This document shows, one piece after another, positions 54,281-64,000 of a stretch of DNA of 64,000 nt; positions within the stretch are counted from its first letter, which is position 1, and each line of letters begins with the position of its first letter. Where the stretch lies: assembly GCF_003086295.3 (NCBI RefSeq), contig NC_092050.1, positions 146,140,699 to 146,204,698 on the forward strand. Direction: 5' to 3'. Origin of the DNA: Arachis hypogaea. Taxonomy: Eukaryota; Streptophyta; Magnoliopsida; Fabales; Fabaceae. Under the pieces are notes generated by a model. That model saw only the letters and a program-made list of their open reading frames with translations. It was not told the origin of the DNA and searched no databases. Made by a program: the position numbers and the translations under genes.

Positions 54281-55957
54281 TGCACGAAATCGTGATCGTT
54301 CATTCCTTGGTAACGGCGCTAAAAACTTAATACGCACGTTCATAATTTTATTTCTTTTTCACAATTTCGATACAACTAACCAGCAAGTGCACTGGGTCGT
54401 CCAAGTAATAAACCTTACGTGAGTAAGGGTCGATCCCACGGAGATTGTCGGCTTGAAGCAAGCTATGGTCACCTTGTAAATCTCAGTCAGGCGGATTCAA
54501 AAGGTTATAGAGTTTTAATAATTAAAAAATAAATAAAACATAAACTAGGATAGAGATACTTATGTAATTCATTGGTGAGAAATTCAGATAAGCGTATAGA
54601 GATGCTTTCGTTCCTCTGAACCTCTGCTTTCCTGCTGTCTTCATCCAATCATTCCTACTCCCTTCCATGGCAAGCTTTATGTAGGGCATCACCGTTGTCA
54701 ATGGCTACATCCCATCCTCTCTGTGAAAATGGTCCAATGCGCTGTCACTGCATGGCTAATCATCTGTCAGTTCTCGATCATACTGGAATAGGATTTACTA
54801 TCCTTTTGCGTCTGTCACTACGTCCAGCACTCGTGAGTTTGAAGCTCGTCACAGCCATCCCTTCCCAGATCCTACTCGGAATACCACAGACAAGGTTTAG
54901 ACTTTTCGGATCTCAAGAATGGCCATCCATGGGTTCTAACTTATACCACGAAGACTCTAATATCTCAGACTCGGTCCTCTGTATTAGATATCTAAGAGAT
55001 ACTCATTCTAGCTTGTTTGCATGTAAAACAAAAGTGTTTGTCAGGCACGCATTCATAGGTGAGAATGATGATGAGCGTCACATAATCATCACATTCATCA
55101 TGTTCTTGGGTGCGAATGGATATCTTAGAGAAGGAATAAGCTTGAATTGAATAGAAAAACAATAGTACTTTGTATTAATTCATGAGTAACAGCAGAGCTC
55201 CACACCTTAATCTATGGAGTGTAGAAACTCTACCGTTGAAAATACATAAGTGATAATGGAGTTCATTGGTCTCGGCCCTAGAGGGGGAACCAGAAGAACC
55301 AACCTCCTCAAATGATCCGAAAATAAAACTCCCGGATGTAAATACAATAGTAAAAAGTCCTATTTATGCTAAACTAGTTACTAGGGTTTACAGAAATAAG
55401 TAAATGATGTAAAAATCCACTTCTGGGGCCCACTTGGTGTGTGCTTGGGCTGAGCATTGAGCTTTACACATGTAGAGACTTCTCTTGGAGTTGAACGCCA
55501 CTTTGTAACCTGTTTCTGGCGTTTAACTCCACTTTGCAACCTGTTTTTGGCTTTTGACTCCAGAATGCAGCATGGAACTGGCGTTCAACGCTAGTTTGCA
55601 TCATATAAACTCGAGAAAAGTATGGACTATTATATATTATTGGAAAGCCCTGGATGTCTACTTTCCAACGCAATTGAGATCGTGCCATTTAGAGTTCTGT
55701 AGCTCCTGAAAATCTACTTTGAGTGCAGGGAGGTCAGAATCCAACAGCATCTGCAGTCCTTCTTCAACCTCTGAATCTGATTTTTGCTCAGGTCCCTCAA
55801 TTTCAGCCAGAAAATATCTGAAATCACAGAAAAATACACAAACTTATAGTAAAGTCTAGAAATGTGAATTTTAATTAAAAACTAATAAAAATATACTAAA
55901 ACTAACTAAATCATACTAAAAACTATGCCAAAAAGCGTATAAATTATCCGCTCATCA
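54281..55957 (-). repeat. 3' LTR of element B
   Basis: 1,677 bp. On the minus strand it starts TGATGAGCGGAT and ends TTTCGTGCA. It contains a few CTGGCGTTTAAC-type phrases (about 55480-55600). A 151-codon open frame on the plus strand (54695-55150) is present in both LTRs but differs at many amino-acid positions, so it is not convincing as a gene. Confidence 0.9.
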
Positions 55958-57119
55958 CAACACCAAACTTAAATTGTTGCTTGTCCCCAAGCAACTGAAA
56001 ATCAAATAGGATAAAAAGAAGAGAATATACTATAAATTCCTAAATATCAATGAAACTTAGCTCCAATCAGATGAGCGGGACTTGTAGCTTTTTGCCTCTT
56101 GAATAGTTTTGGCATCTCACTTTATCCATTGAGGTTCAGAATGATTGGCATTTATAGGAACTTAGAATTCAGATAGTGTTATTGATTCTCCTAGTTCAGT
56201 ATGTTGATTCTTGAACACAGCTACTTTATGAGTCTTGGCCGTGGCCCTAAGCACTTTGTTTTCCAATATTACCACCGGATACATAAATGCCACAGACATA
56301 TAACTGGGTGAACCTTTTCAGATTGTGACTCAGCTTTGCTAAAGTCCCCAATTAGAGGTGTCCAAGGTTCTTAAGCACACTCTGTTTTTGCTTTGGACCT
56401 TGACTTTAACCGCTCAGTCTCAAGTTTTCACTTGACACCTTCACGCCACAAGCACATGGTTAGGGACAGCTTGGTTTAGCCGCTTAGGCCAGGATTTTAT
56501 TCCTTTAGGCCCTCCTATCCACTGATGCTCAAAGCCTTGGATCCTTTTTATTACCCTTGCCTTTTGGTTTTAAGGGCTATTGAATTTTTGCTCTTGCCTT
56601 TTGGTTTAAAGAGTTTTTGGCTTTTTCTGCTTGCTTTTTCTTTTTCTTCTCTTTTTTTTTCCGCCATTTTTCTTTTCTCTTTTTTTTTTCCTGCAAGCTT
56701 TTGTATTCACTGCTTTTTCTTACTTCAAGAATCATTTTTATGATTTTTCAGATTATCAAATAACATTTCTCTTTTTTCATCATTCTTTCAAGAGCCAATA
56801 TATTTAACATTCATAAACAACAACTTCAAAAGACATATGCACTGTTCAAGTATTCATTCAGAAAACAAAAAGTGTTGCCACCACATCAAAATAATTAAAC
56901 TAGTTTCAAGGATGAATTTGAAACCATGTACTTCTTGTTCTCTTGTAATTAAAACATTTTTCATTCAAGAGAGGTGATGGATTCATATTCATAACTTTAA
57001 GGCATAGACACTTAGACACTAATGATCATGTAATAAGACACAAATATAAATAAACATAAAGCTCAAAAATCGAAAAACAGGAAAATAAATAAACAAGGAG
57101 ATTAAGGAATGAGTCCACC
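55958..57119. other. 3' untranslated interior of element B
   Basis: About 1.16 kb lies between the last coding frame and the 3' LTR. The polypurine-like TTTAAGTTTGGTGTTG (minus strand) abuts the LTR at 55958. A T/C-rich tract lies near 56630-56700. No protein motif is seen. Confidence 0.5.
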
Positions 57120-58271
57120 TTAGTGAGGGTGGCGTCTTCCTCTTCTTGAAGAACCAATGGTGCTCTTGAGCTCCTCTATGTCTCTTCCTTGTCTTTCTTG
57201 CTCCTTCCTCATATCTCTTTGATCTTCTCTAATTTCATGGAGGATGATGGAGTGCTCTTGGTGCTCCACCCTTAGTTGTCCCATGTTGGAACTTAATTCT
57301 CCTATGGAGGTGTTGATTTGCTCCCAATAATTCTGTGGAGGAAAGTGCATCCCTTGAGGCATCTCAGGGATTTCATGGTGAGGAATCTCCTCATGCTCAT
57401 GTTGAGGTTCATGATCTCTTGTTTGCTCCATCCTTTTCTTAGTGATGGGCTTATCCTCTTCAATAAGGATGTCTCCCTCTATGTCAATTCCAGCCGAATT
57501 GTAGAGGTGACAGATGAGGTGAGGAAAGGCTAACCTTGCCAAAGTGGAGGATTTGTCAGCCACCTTGTAGAGTTCTTGAGGTATAATCTCATGAACTTCC
57601 ACCTCCTCTCCAATCATGATACTATGGATCATGATGGCCCGGTCTATAGTAACTTCAGACCGGTTGCTAGTAGAAATGATTGAGTGTTGAATGAACTCTA
57701 ACCATCCCCTAGCCACTGGTTTGAGGTCATGCCTTCTTAGTTGAACCGGCTTGCCTCTTGAGTCAATTTTCCATTGAGCTCCTTTCTCACATATGTCTAT
57801 GAGGACTTGGTCCAACCTTTGATCAAAGTTGACCCTTCTTGTGTAGGGGCGTGCATTCTCTTCCATCATTGGCAAGTTGAACGCCGGCCTTATATTTTCT
57901 GGACTTAAATCTAAGTATTTTCCCCGAACCATAGTAAGCCAATGCTTTGGATTCGGGTTCACACTTTGATCATGGATCCTAGTGATCTATGCGTTTTCAT
58001 AGAACTCTTGAACCATTAGGATCCTGACTTGTTGAATGGGGTTGGTGAGAACTTCCCAACCTCTTCTTTGGATCTCAAGTCGGATCTCCGGATACTCATT
58101 CTTTTTGAGCTTGAAAGGAAACTCAGGGATCACTTTCTTCTTGGCCACAAATTCATAGAAGTGGTCTTGATAGACCTTTGAGATGAATCTCTCCATCTCC
58201 CATGACTCAGAGGTGGAAGCAATTTCCTTTCCTTTCCTCTTTCTAGAGGTTTCTCTGGCCTTAGGTGCCAT
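57120..58271 (-). pseudogene. Plant-transposon-associated protein (Transposase_32-like) with one in-frame stop
   Basis: The frame starts at ATG 58271 (MAPKARETSRKRKGKE). It is open to a single TAG at about 57984-57986 and then continues in the same frame to 57120, about 383 codons in all. The part after the stop contains WLTMVRGKYLDLSPENIR and ARGWLEFIQHSIISTSNRS, which resemble the 'putative plant transposon protein' domain (Transposase_32) frequent in non-autonomous plant LTR elements. The C-terminal 80 residues are charged and heptad-like, a probable coiled coil. Its role is unknown. The stop suggests decay, although readthrough or a very recent mutation is possible. Confidence 0.6.
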
Positions 58272-58679
58272 TAATGGTTATGGAAAAACAAAAAGCTATG
58301 CTTTTTACCACACCAAACTTAAAATATTTGCTCGTCCCCGAGCAAAAGAAGAAAGAAAAATAGTAGAAGAAGAAGAAAATAGAGGAGATGGAGGGTGAGG
58401 TATTTTCGGCCAAGGGTGAATTCAGGGTTGTGTTGTGTAAAAATGAAGAAGGAATGAGGGGTTTATATAGGAGTGGGGGGAGGGTGAAGTTTCGGCCATT
58501 AGGGTTGGGTTTGGGAGGGAAATTAGTTTGAATTTGAAGGTAGGTGGGGTTTTTAAGGAAGAGAGGATGGATGTGAATGGTGAAGAGGTGATGGGGAAGA
58601 GTAATTGAGTTGATTGGTGAAGGGTATTTGGGGAAGAGAGTCATGAAAATGTGTGAAGAGGAGAGAAGAAGGGTAGGTG

Positions 58680-58775
58680 GGGTCCTGTGGGGTCCACAGA
58701 TCCTGAGGGAATCCTATGGGATCCACAGATCCTGTGGTGATCCTGTGGGGTCCACAGATCCTGAGGTGTCAAGGG
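58680..58775. repeat. Short tandem repeat (GGTCCACAGATCCTG units)
   Basis: About four units of 20-35 bp contain GGGGTCCACAGATCCTGAGG or close variants such as GGGATCCACAGATCCTGTGG. Each unit is itself partly palindromic (CAGATCCTG). Confidence 0.7.
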
Positions 58776-58825
58776 TTTTTCATCCTTGCACCTTTTAGAC
58801 GTGTAAAACGCCCTATACATGCAAT

Positions 58826-59000
58826 CCTGGCATTTAACGCCAGACTGCTGCTTGTTTCTGGCGTTAAACGCCACTTCCATGCTCTGTTCTGGCGTTTAAC
58901 GCCAGGTAGATACTGGTTTCTGGCATTAAACGCCAGCTTGGTGCCTGTTTCTGGCGTTAAACGCTAGACAGATACTTGTTTCTGGCGTTTAAACGCCAGA
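58826..59000. repeat. Regular about 31-bp array with TGGCGTTAAACGCCA hairpin cores
   Basis: Six copies of a 16-18-bp palindrome (CTGGCGTTAAACGCCAG and variants) start near 58828, 58857, 58888, 58919, 58950 and 58981, separated by about 14 bp of spacer often containing CTTGTTT or CTGTTT. Single copies also occur in the LTR. It lies within a retrotransposon and is not a CRISPR. Confidence 0.8.
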
Positions 59001-59211
59001 CTGCTCTCCTCCAGGGTGTGCTATTTTTTTCTGTTGTTTTTCATTTTGTTTTTGATTTTTCAGTAGTTTTTTGTGACTCCATATGATCATCAACCTAATA
59101 AAACACGAAATAACAATAGAAAATAAATAAATATAATTAGATAACATTGGGTTGCCTCCCAACAAGCGCTTCTTTAATGTCAATAGCTTGACAGTGAGCT
59201 CTCATGGAGCC

Positions 59212-60477
59212 TCACAGATGTTCAGAGCATTGTTGGAACCTCCCAACACCAAACTTAGAGTTTGAATGTGGGGGTTTAACACCAAACTTAGAGTTTGGTT
59301 GTAGCCTCCCAACACCAAACTTAGAGTTTGACTTTGGGGGCTTTGGTTGACTCTGCAGTGAGAGAAGCTTTTCATGCTTCCTCTCCATGGTTACAGAAGG
59401 AGATCCTTGAGTTTTAAACACAAGGTTGTCCTCATTCAGTTGAAGGATCAATTCTTCTTTGTCCACATCAATCACAGCTCTTGCTGTGGCTAGGAAGGGT
59501 CTTCCAAGGATGATGAATTCATCCTCATCCTTTCCAGTATCTAGGATTATGAAATCAGCAGGGATATAAAAGCCTTTAACCTTTACTAGCACGTCCTCTA
59601 CTTGTCTATAAGCCTATTTTCTTGAGTTGTCTGCCATCTCTAATGAGATTCTGGCAGCTTGCACCTCAAAGATTCCCAGTTTCTCCATTACAGAGAGTGG
59701 CATGAGGTTTATCCCTGACCCAAGGTCACATAGCTTCTCGAAGGTCATGGTGCCTATGGTACAAGGTATTAAGAACTTTCCAGGATCCTGTTTCTTCTGA
59801 GGCAATGTCAGTTGATCCAGATCACTCAGTTTATTGATGAGCAAGGGAGGTTCATCTTCCCAAGTCTCATTACCAAATAATTTGGCATTCAGCTTCATGA
59901 TTGCACCAAGGTACATGGCAACTTGCTCTTCAGTGACATCTTCATTCTCTTCAGAAGAAGAATACTCATCAGAGCTCATGAATGGCATAAGGAAGTTCAA
60001 TGGAATCTCTATGGTCTCTAGATGAGCCTCAGATTCCTTTGGTTCCTCAGAGAGAAACTCCTTGTTGATCACTGGACGTCCCAGGAGGTCTTCCTCACTG
60101 GGATTCACGTCCTCTCCCTCCCTTGTAGGTTCGGACATGATGGTTAAATCAATGGCCTTGCACTCTCTTTTTGGATTCTTTTCTGTATTGCTTGGAAGAG
60201 TACTAGGAGGAGTTTCAGTGACTCTTTTATTCAGCTGGCCCACTTGTGCCTCCAAATTTCTAATGGAGGACCTTGTTTCATTCATGAAACTTAAAATGGC
60301 CTTAGATAGATCAGAAACTATATTTGCTAAGCTAGATGGATTCTGCTCAGAATTCTTTGTCTGTTGCTGAGTGGATGATGAAAAAGGCTTGCTATTGCTA
60401 AACCTATTTCTTCCACCATTATTAAAGCCTTGTTGAGGCTTTTGTTGATCATTCCATGAGAAATTTGGATGATTCCT
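59212..60477 (-). pseudogene. Gag C-terminus and retropepsin-like protease of element B
   Basis: Two open pieces (60285-59614 and 59592-59212), plus the stretch up to a stop near 60477, form the downstream half of a gag-protease frame. SIRNLEAQVGQLNKRVTE (about 60270) is a typical linker of Athila-like gag. The protease part shows FLIPCTIGTMTFEKLCDLGSGINLMPLSV (split here as FLIPCTIGTM and CDLGSGINLMPLS). The active-site motif is normally D-L-G-A-S, so the DLGSG here is altered. DEFIILGRPFLATARAVID follows and matches the family's second conserved block. Stops at about 59605 and 60477 interrupt it. No RT follows. The tail contains three repeats of ACCAAACTTAGAGTTTG (59246-59330). Confidence 0.75.
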
Positions 60478-61540
60478 CTATGAGAGATTATAGGTGTTTC
60501 CATAGGGTTCACCCATGTAATTCACCTCTGCTATTGCAGGGTTCTCAGGATCATAAGCTTCTTCTTCAGAAGATGCCTCTTTAGTACTGTTGGATGATTC
60601 CTTCAATCCATTCAGACTCTGAGAGGTCATATTGACTTGCTGAGTCAATATTTTATTCTGAGCCAATATGGCATTCAGAGTATCAATTTCAAGAACTCCC
60701 TTCCTCATAGGCGTCCCATTATTCACAGGATTTCTTTTAGGAGTGTACATGAACTGGTTATTTGCAACCATGTCAATGAGTTCTTGAGCTTTTGCAGGCG
60801 TTTTCTTTAGGTGAATGGATCCACCTGCAGAATGGTCCAGTGACATCTTTGATAGCTTAGACAGACCATCATAGAATATATCCAGGATGGTCCATTCTGA
60901 AAGCATGTCAGAAGGACACTTTTTGGTCAGTTCCTTGTATCTCTCCCAAGCTTCATAGAGGGATTCACCTTCTTTTTGTTTGAAGGTTTGAACATCCACT
61001 CTAAGCTTACTAAGCTTTTGAGGAGGAAAGAACTTGGCTAAGAAAGCCGTGACCAGCTTATCCCAAGAGTTCAGGCTATCCTTAGGTTGAGAGTCCAACC
61101 ATATTCTAGCTCTGTCTCTTACAGCAAATGGGAAAAGCATAAGCCTGTAGACCTCGGGATCAACCCCATTGGTCTTAACAGTATCATAGATCTGCAAGAA
61201 CTCAGTTAAGAACTGAAAAAGATCTTCAGTGGAAGTCCATGAAACTTGCAGTTCTGTTGCATCAGAGAAACTAATTGAGGTCTTTAAGCTCAAAGTTGTT
61301 TGCTCCAATGGCAGGAATTGAGATGCTTCTTCCATGCAAATTGGAATTTGGTGCAGTAAAGTCACCAAGCATCTTCCTTGCATTGTTATTATTTTCGGCT
61401 ATGTCTCCTTCTTTTTCAAAAATTTCTGTCAGATTTTCTCCAGAGAGTTGTGCTTTAGCTTCCCTTAGCTTCCTCTTCAGAGTCTTTTCAGGTTCAGGAT
61501 CAGCCTCAACAAGGAAGTTCTTATCCTTGTTCCTGCTCAT
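60478..61540 (-). pseudogene. Gag-like protein of element B (frameshifted)
   Basis: The frame begins at ATG 61540 (MSRNKDKNFLVEAD) and shifts near 61290, after GANNFELK. It continues with FPFAVRDRARIWLDSQP and KLVTAFLAKFFPPQKLSKLR, then YEAWERYKELTKKCP, the hallmark blocks of the Retrotrans_gag domain. It stops at about 60478, just before a segment that continues the gag tail. Gag forms the particle in which reverse transcription occurs. The frameshift and stop make this copy non-functional. Confidence 0.85.
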
Positions 61541-63092
61541 ATGAAAAAGAAGAAAATAGAAAAGAAAATATGGAATCCTTTATGTCACAGTATAGAGATT
61601 CCTTAGGCAAGTATAAGAAGAGAAGAATGTAAGAAGGAGAAGAGGTAAAATTCGAACACGGAGAGGAAGATGGGGTTCGAATTTTGGGTGGAAGAGAAGT
61701 ATTAGTAGATGAATAAATAAATAGAAGGAGATGAGAGAGAGGGAATTTCAAAAATTAATTAAATTAAAAAATAAAATTTAAAGTTAAATTTCAAAAATTA
61801 AAATTGAAATCAAATTAAATTAAAAATTAAAACAATCAGTTAAAAAAAAGGGAATTTTGAAAAAGAGGGAAGAAATTTTCGAAAATTAGAGAGAGAGAGA
61901 GAGAGAGAGAATTAGTTAGGTAGTTTTGAAAAAGATAAGAATCAATCAAAAAGTTAAGTGGTTAATTGAAAAAGATTTGAAAATCAAATTTGAAAAGATA
62001 AGAAGTTAGAAAAGATTTTGAAATTGATTTTGAAAAAGATGTAATTGAAATGTATTTTGAAAAAGAAATTTAAAAAGATTTAATTTTGAAAAATAAAGTT
62101 GATTACTTGACTAACAAGAAACTAAAAGATATGATTTTAAAATTTAAAGATTGAACCTTTCTTAATAGGCAAGTAACAACTTAATATTTTTGAATCAATC
62201 ACATTAATTGTTAGTATTAAATTCGAAAATATCAAATAGAAATAAGAAAAAGAAAAAGATTTTTTGAAAATCAATTTGAAATTTTCGAAAATTATGAAAG
62301 AAAAATGAAAAAGATTTGATTTTTTGAAAAAAATTTGAAAAAGATAGAGTTTTTAAAATGAAAATTTGATTTGACTCATAAGAAACAACTAATTTTGAAA
62401 ATTTTTTGAAAAAGTCAACCCAAATTTTCGAAATTTTATGATAGAATAAGGGAAAGATATTTTTTTTATTTTTTGAATTTTTAATGATGAAAGAGAAAAA
62501 CATCAAAAATACTCAATGCATGAAAACTTTAGATCAAAACATGTGATGCATGCAAGAACACTATGAATGTCAAGATGAACACCAAGAACACTTTGAATGT
62601 CAAGATGAACACCAAGAACTTATTTTTGAAAAATTTTCAAGAAAAGAAAACATGCAAGACACCAAACTTAAAAATTTTTATTCTTTAGACATTAATGTTT
62701 CAAGAATGCATATGAAAAACAAGAAAAGACACAAAATAAGAAAATATGAAGATCAAACAAGAAGACTGGCCAAGAACAACTTGAAGATCATGAAGAATGC
62801 AATGCATGAAATTTCGAAAATAAATTTTTTTTTTAGAAAATTAAAAAGATGCAATTGACACCAAACTTAAAACTTGACTCTAGACTCAAACAAGAAACAC
62901 AAAAAAATATTTTTGATTTTATGATTTTATAAAATATATTTTTTTTATTTTCTAAAATTTATTTTTAGAAAAACGAAAACAAGGAAAAAAATTTTTAAAA
63001 ACTTTTTGAAAACAAAACAAAAGTTAGAACAAGAAGAAAATTACCTAATCTGAGCAACAAGATGAACCGTCAGTTGTCCAAACTCGAACAAT
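61541..63092. other. AT/GA-rich 5' leader of element B
   Basis: About 1.55 kb between the PBS and gag is extremely A- and G-rich on the plus strand. It includes (GA)n at 61889-61911 and long stretches of GAAAAAGATTT-type sequence (61920-62480). A 31-bp unit starting AATGTCAAGATGAACACCAA is duplicated in tandem at about 62565-62627. There is no coding support; phenylalanine-rich frames are artefacts. Confidence 0.6.
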
Positions 63093-63112
63093 CCCCGGCA
63101 ACGGCGCCAAAA
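63093..63112 (-). other. Primer-binding site of element B
   Basis: The reverse complement reads TTTTGGCGCCGTTGCCGGGG and lies six bases inside the 5' LTR end (63119). It is the usual TGGCGCC-type plant Ty3/gypsy site. Confidence 0.75.
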
Positions 63113-63118
63113 ACTTGG

Positions 63119-64000
63119 TGCACGAAATCGTGATCGTTCATTCCTTGGTAACGGCGCTAAAAACTTAATACGCACGTTCATAATTTTATTTCTTTTTCAC
63201 AATTTCGATACAACTAACCAGCAAGTGCACTGGGTCGTCCAAGTAATAAACCTTACGTGAGTAAGGGTCGATCCCACGGAGATTGTCGGCTTGAAGCAAG
63301 CTATGGTCACCTTGTAAATCTCAGTCAGGCGGATTCAAAAGGTTATAGAGTTTTAATAATTAAAAGATAAATAAAACATAAACTAGGATAGAGATACTTA
63401 TGTAATTCATTGGTTAGAATTTCAGATAAGCGTATAGAGATGCTTTCGTTCCTCTGAACCTCTGCTTTCCTGCTGTCTTCATCCAATCATTCCTACTCCC
63501 TTCCATGGCAAGCTTTATGTAGGGCATCACCGTTGTCAATGGCTACATCCCATCCTCTCTGTGAAAATGGTCCAATGCGCTGTCACTGCATGGCTAATCA
63601 TCTGTCGGTTCTCGATCATACTGGAATAGGATTTACTATCCTTTTGCGTCTGTCACTACACCCAGCACTCGCGAGTTTGAAGCTCGTCACAGCCATCCCT
63701 TCCCAGATCCTACTCGGAATACCACAGACAAGGTTTAGACTTTCCGAATCTCACGAATGGCCATCCATGGGTTCTAACTTATACCACGAAGACTCTAATA
63801 TCTCGGACTCGGTCCTCTGTATTAGATATCTAAGAGATACTCATTCTAGCTTGTTTTCATGTAGAACGGAAGTGTTTGTCAGGCACGCGTTCATAGGTGA
63901 GAATGATGATGAGCATCACATAATCATCACATTCATCATGTTCTTGGGTGCGAATGGATATCTTAGAGAAGGAATAAGCTTGAATTGAATAGAAAAACAA
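63119..64000 (-). repeat. 5' LTR of element B (truncated by the window)
   Basis: It matches 54281-55162 at a constant offset of 8,838 bp with about 20 differences visible over 882 bp. The remaining 0.8 kb lies outside the window. Confidence 0.9.

Larger units (their letters stand above)
58272..59211. other. Spacer between coding frames of element B
   Basis: About 0.9 kb has no protein motif. It contains two repeat arrays described separately (58680-58775 and 58826-59000). Confidence 0.55.
54281..64000 (-). mobile_element. LTR retrotransposon B (non-autonomous, minus orientation, runs off the window)
   Basis: The 3' LTR is at 54281-55957. The 5' LTR begins at 63119 and is cut by the window end after 882 bp. 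The overlapping parts match at about 98% by eye. The PBS lies just inside the 5' LTR on the minus strand. Going from 5' to 3', the interior has a gag-like frame, a protease-like frame and a plant-transposon-associated protein, but no RT, RNase H or integrase. The candidate target site is ATTGG (54276-54280) in the LINE; the second copy is outside the window. Gag motifs are Athila-like. Confidence 0.9.

Noticed and set aside
54695..55150. 151-codon open frame present in both LTRs of element B
   Set aside because: It is antisense to the element, and the two copies differ at many amino-acid positions with no sign of constraint; both copies exist simply because LTRs are duplicates.
58826..59000. 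CRISPR-like regular array
   Set aside because: This is plant nuclear DNA inside a retrotransposon. The palindromic cores vary and the 'spacers' are near-identical, unlike CRISPR.
62204..62506. Phe/Lys-rich 100-codon frame on the minus strand
   Set aside because: It is simple A/T-rich leader sequence of element B without complexity.

Overview
This is plant nuclear DNA. It is AT-rich, has spliced genes with GT-AG introns, and is mostly nested transposons. The two host genes, the LTR-retrotransposon types, and repeats such as the TGGCGTTAAACGCCA palindromes suggest a legume, most likely Arachis (peanut or a wild relative). That organism call is an inference from memory and was not checked by a search.

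Host genes. Two apparently intact genes lie on the minus strand in the left quarter. One is an intronless LSD1-type histone lysine demethylase (LDL1-like, 7957 to 5555). The other is a nine-exon membrane-anchored aspartic protease (APCB1-like, 14018 to 9475), whose exons I joined by splice sites and reading phase. Small DNA transposons and one tRNA-derived SINE surround them. One MULE-type MITE sits in the last APCB1 intron, and a 1.6-kb MULE derivative sits about 170 bp upstream of the APCB1 start codon. Weak relics of an HMG-box gene (about 38.0 kb), a B3-domain gene (about 43.5 kb) and a small coiled-coil/membrane protein exon (about 4.3 kb) are also visible.

Middle (17.4-37.7 kb). A decayed MULE with roughly 1-kb terminal inverted repeats and a stop-ridden transposase is followed by an old LTR retrotransposon (22431-37658). 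The retrotransposon keeps little coding sequence of its own. Two Mutator-type elements, each with a perfect 9-bp target duplication, have inserted into it: a 2.4-kb near-complete palindrome (23691-26109) and a complete 9.66-kb MULE (27338-37000). The 9.66-kb element is the most striking object in the window. It carries two convergent genes: a FAR1/FHY3-like transposase with an open five-exon reading frame, and a many-exon Ulp1-like (C48) cysteine protease with one extra G in a G-run. A short motif, TGGGTGTAT, is scattered through the introns and flanks of both genes. It always lies in the sense orientation of the gene it sits in, so it switches DNA strand between the two genes.

Right part (39-64 kb). 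A foldback/tandem repeat is followed by a 5'-truncated LINE with a 16-bp target duplication. A second LINE is split by two LTR retrotransposons. Element A (44449-53742, target duplication GTGAC) contains a solo LTR (49752-51156, target duplication GTTTC) and encodes a proline-rich protein but no recognisable gag, protease, RT or integrase. Element B (54281 to beyond the window, minus orientation) encodes damaged gag and protease plus a plant-transposon-associated protein, again without RT or integrase. Both look young (LTRs about 98% identical by eye) and non-autonomous, so they presumably depended on enzymes supplied by other copies.

Insertion order inferred from nesting: the old LTR element came before the foldback and the 9.66-kb MULE; the split LINE came before elements A and B; and element A came before the solo LTR inside it.
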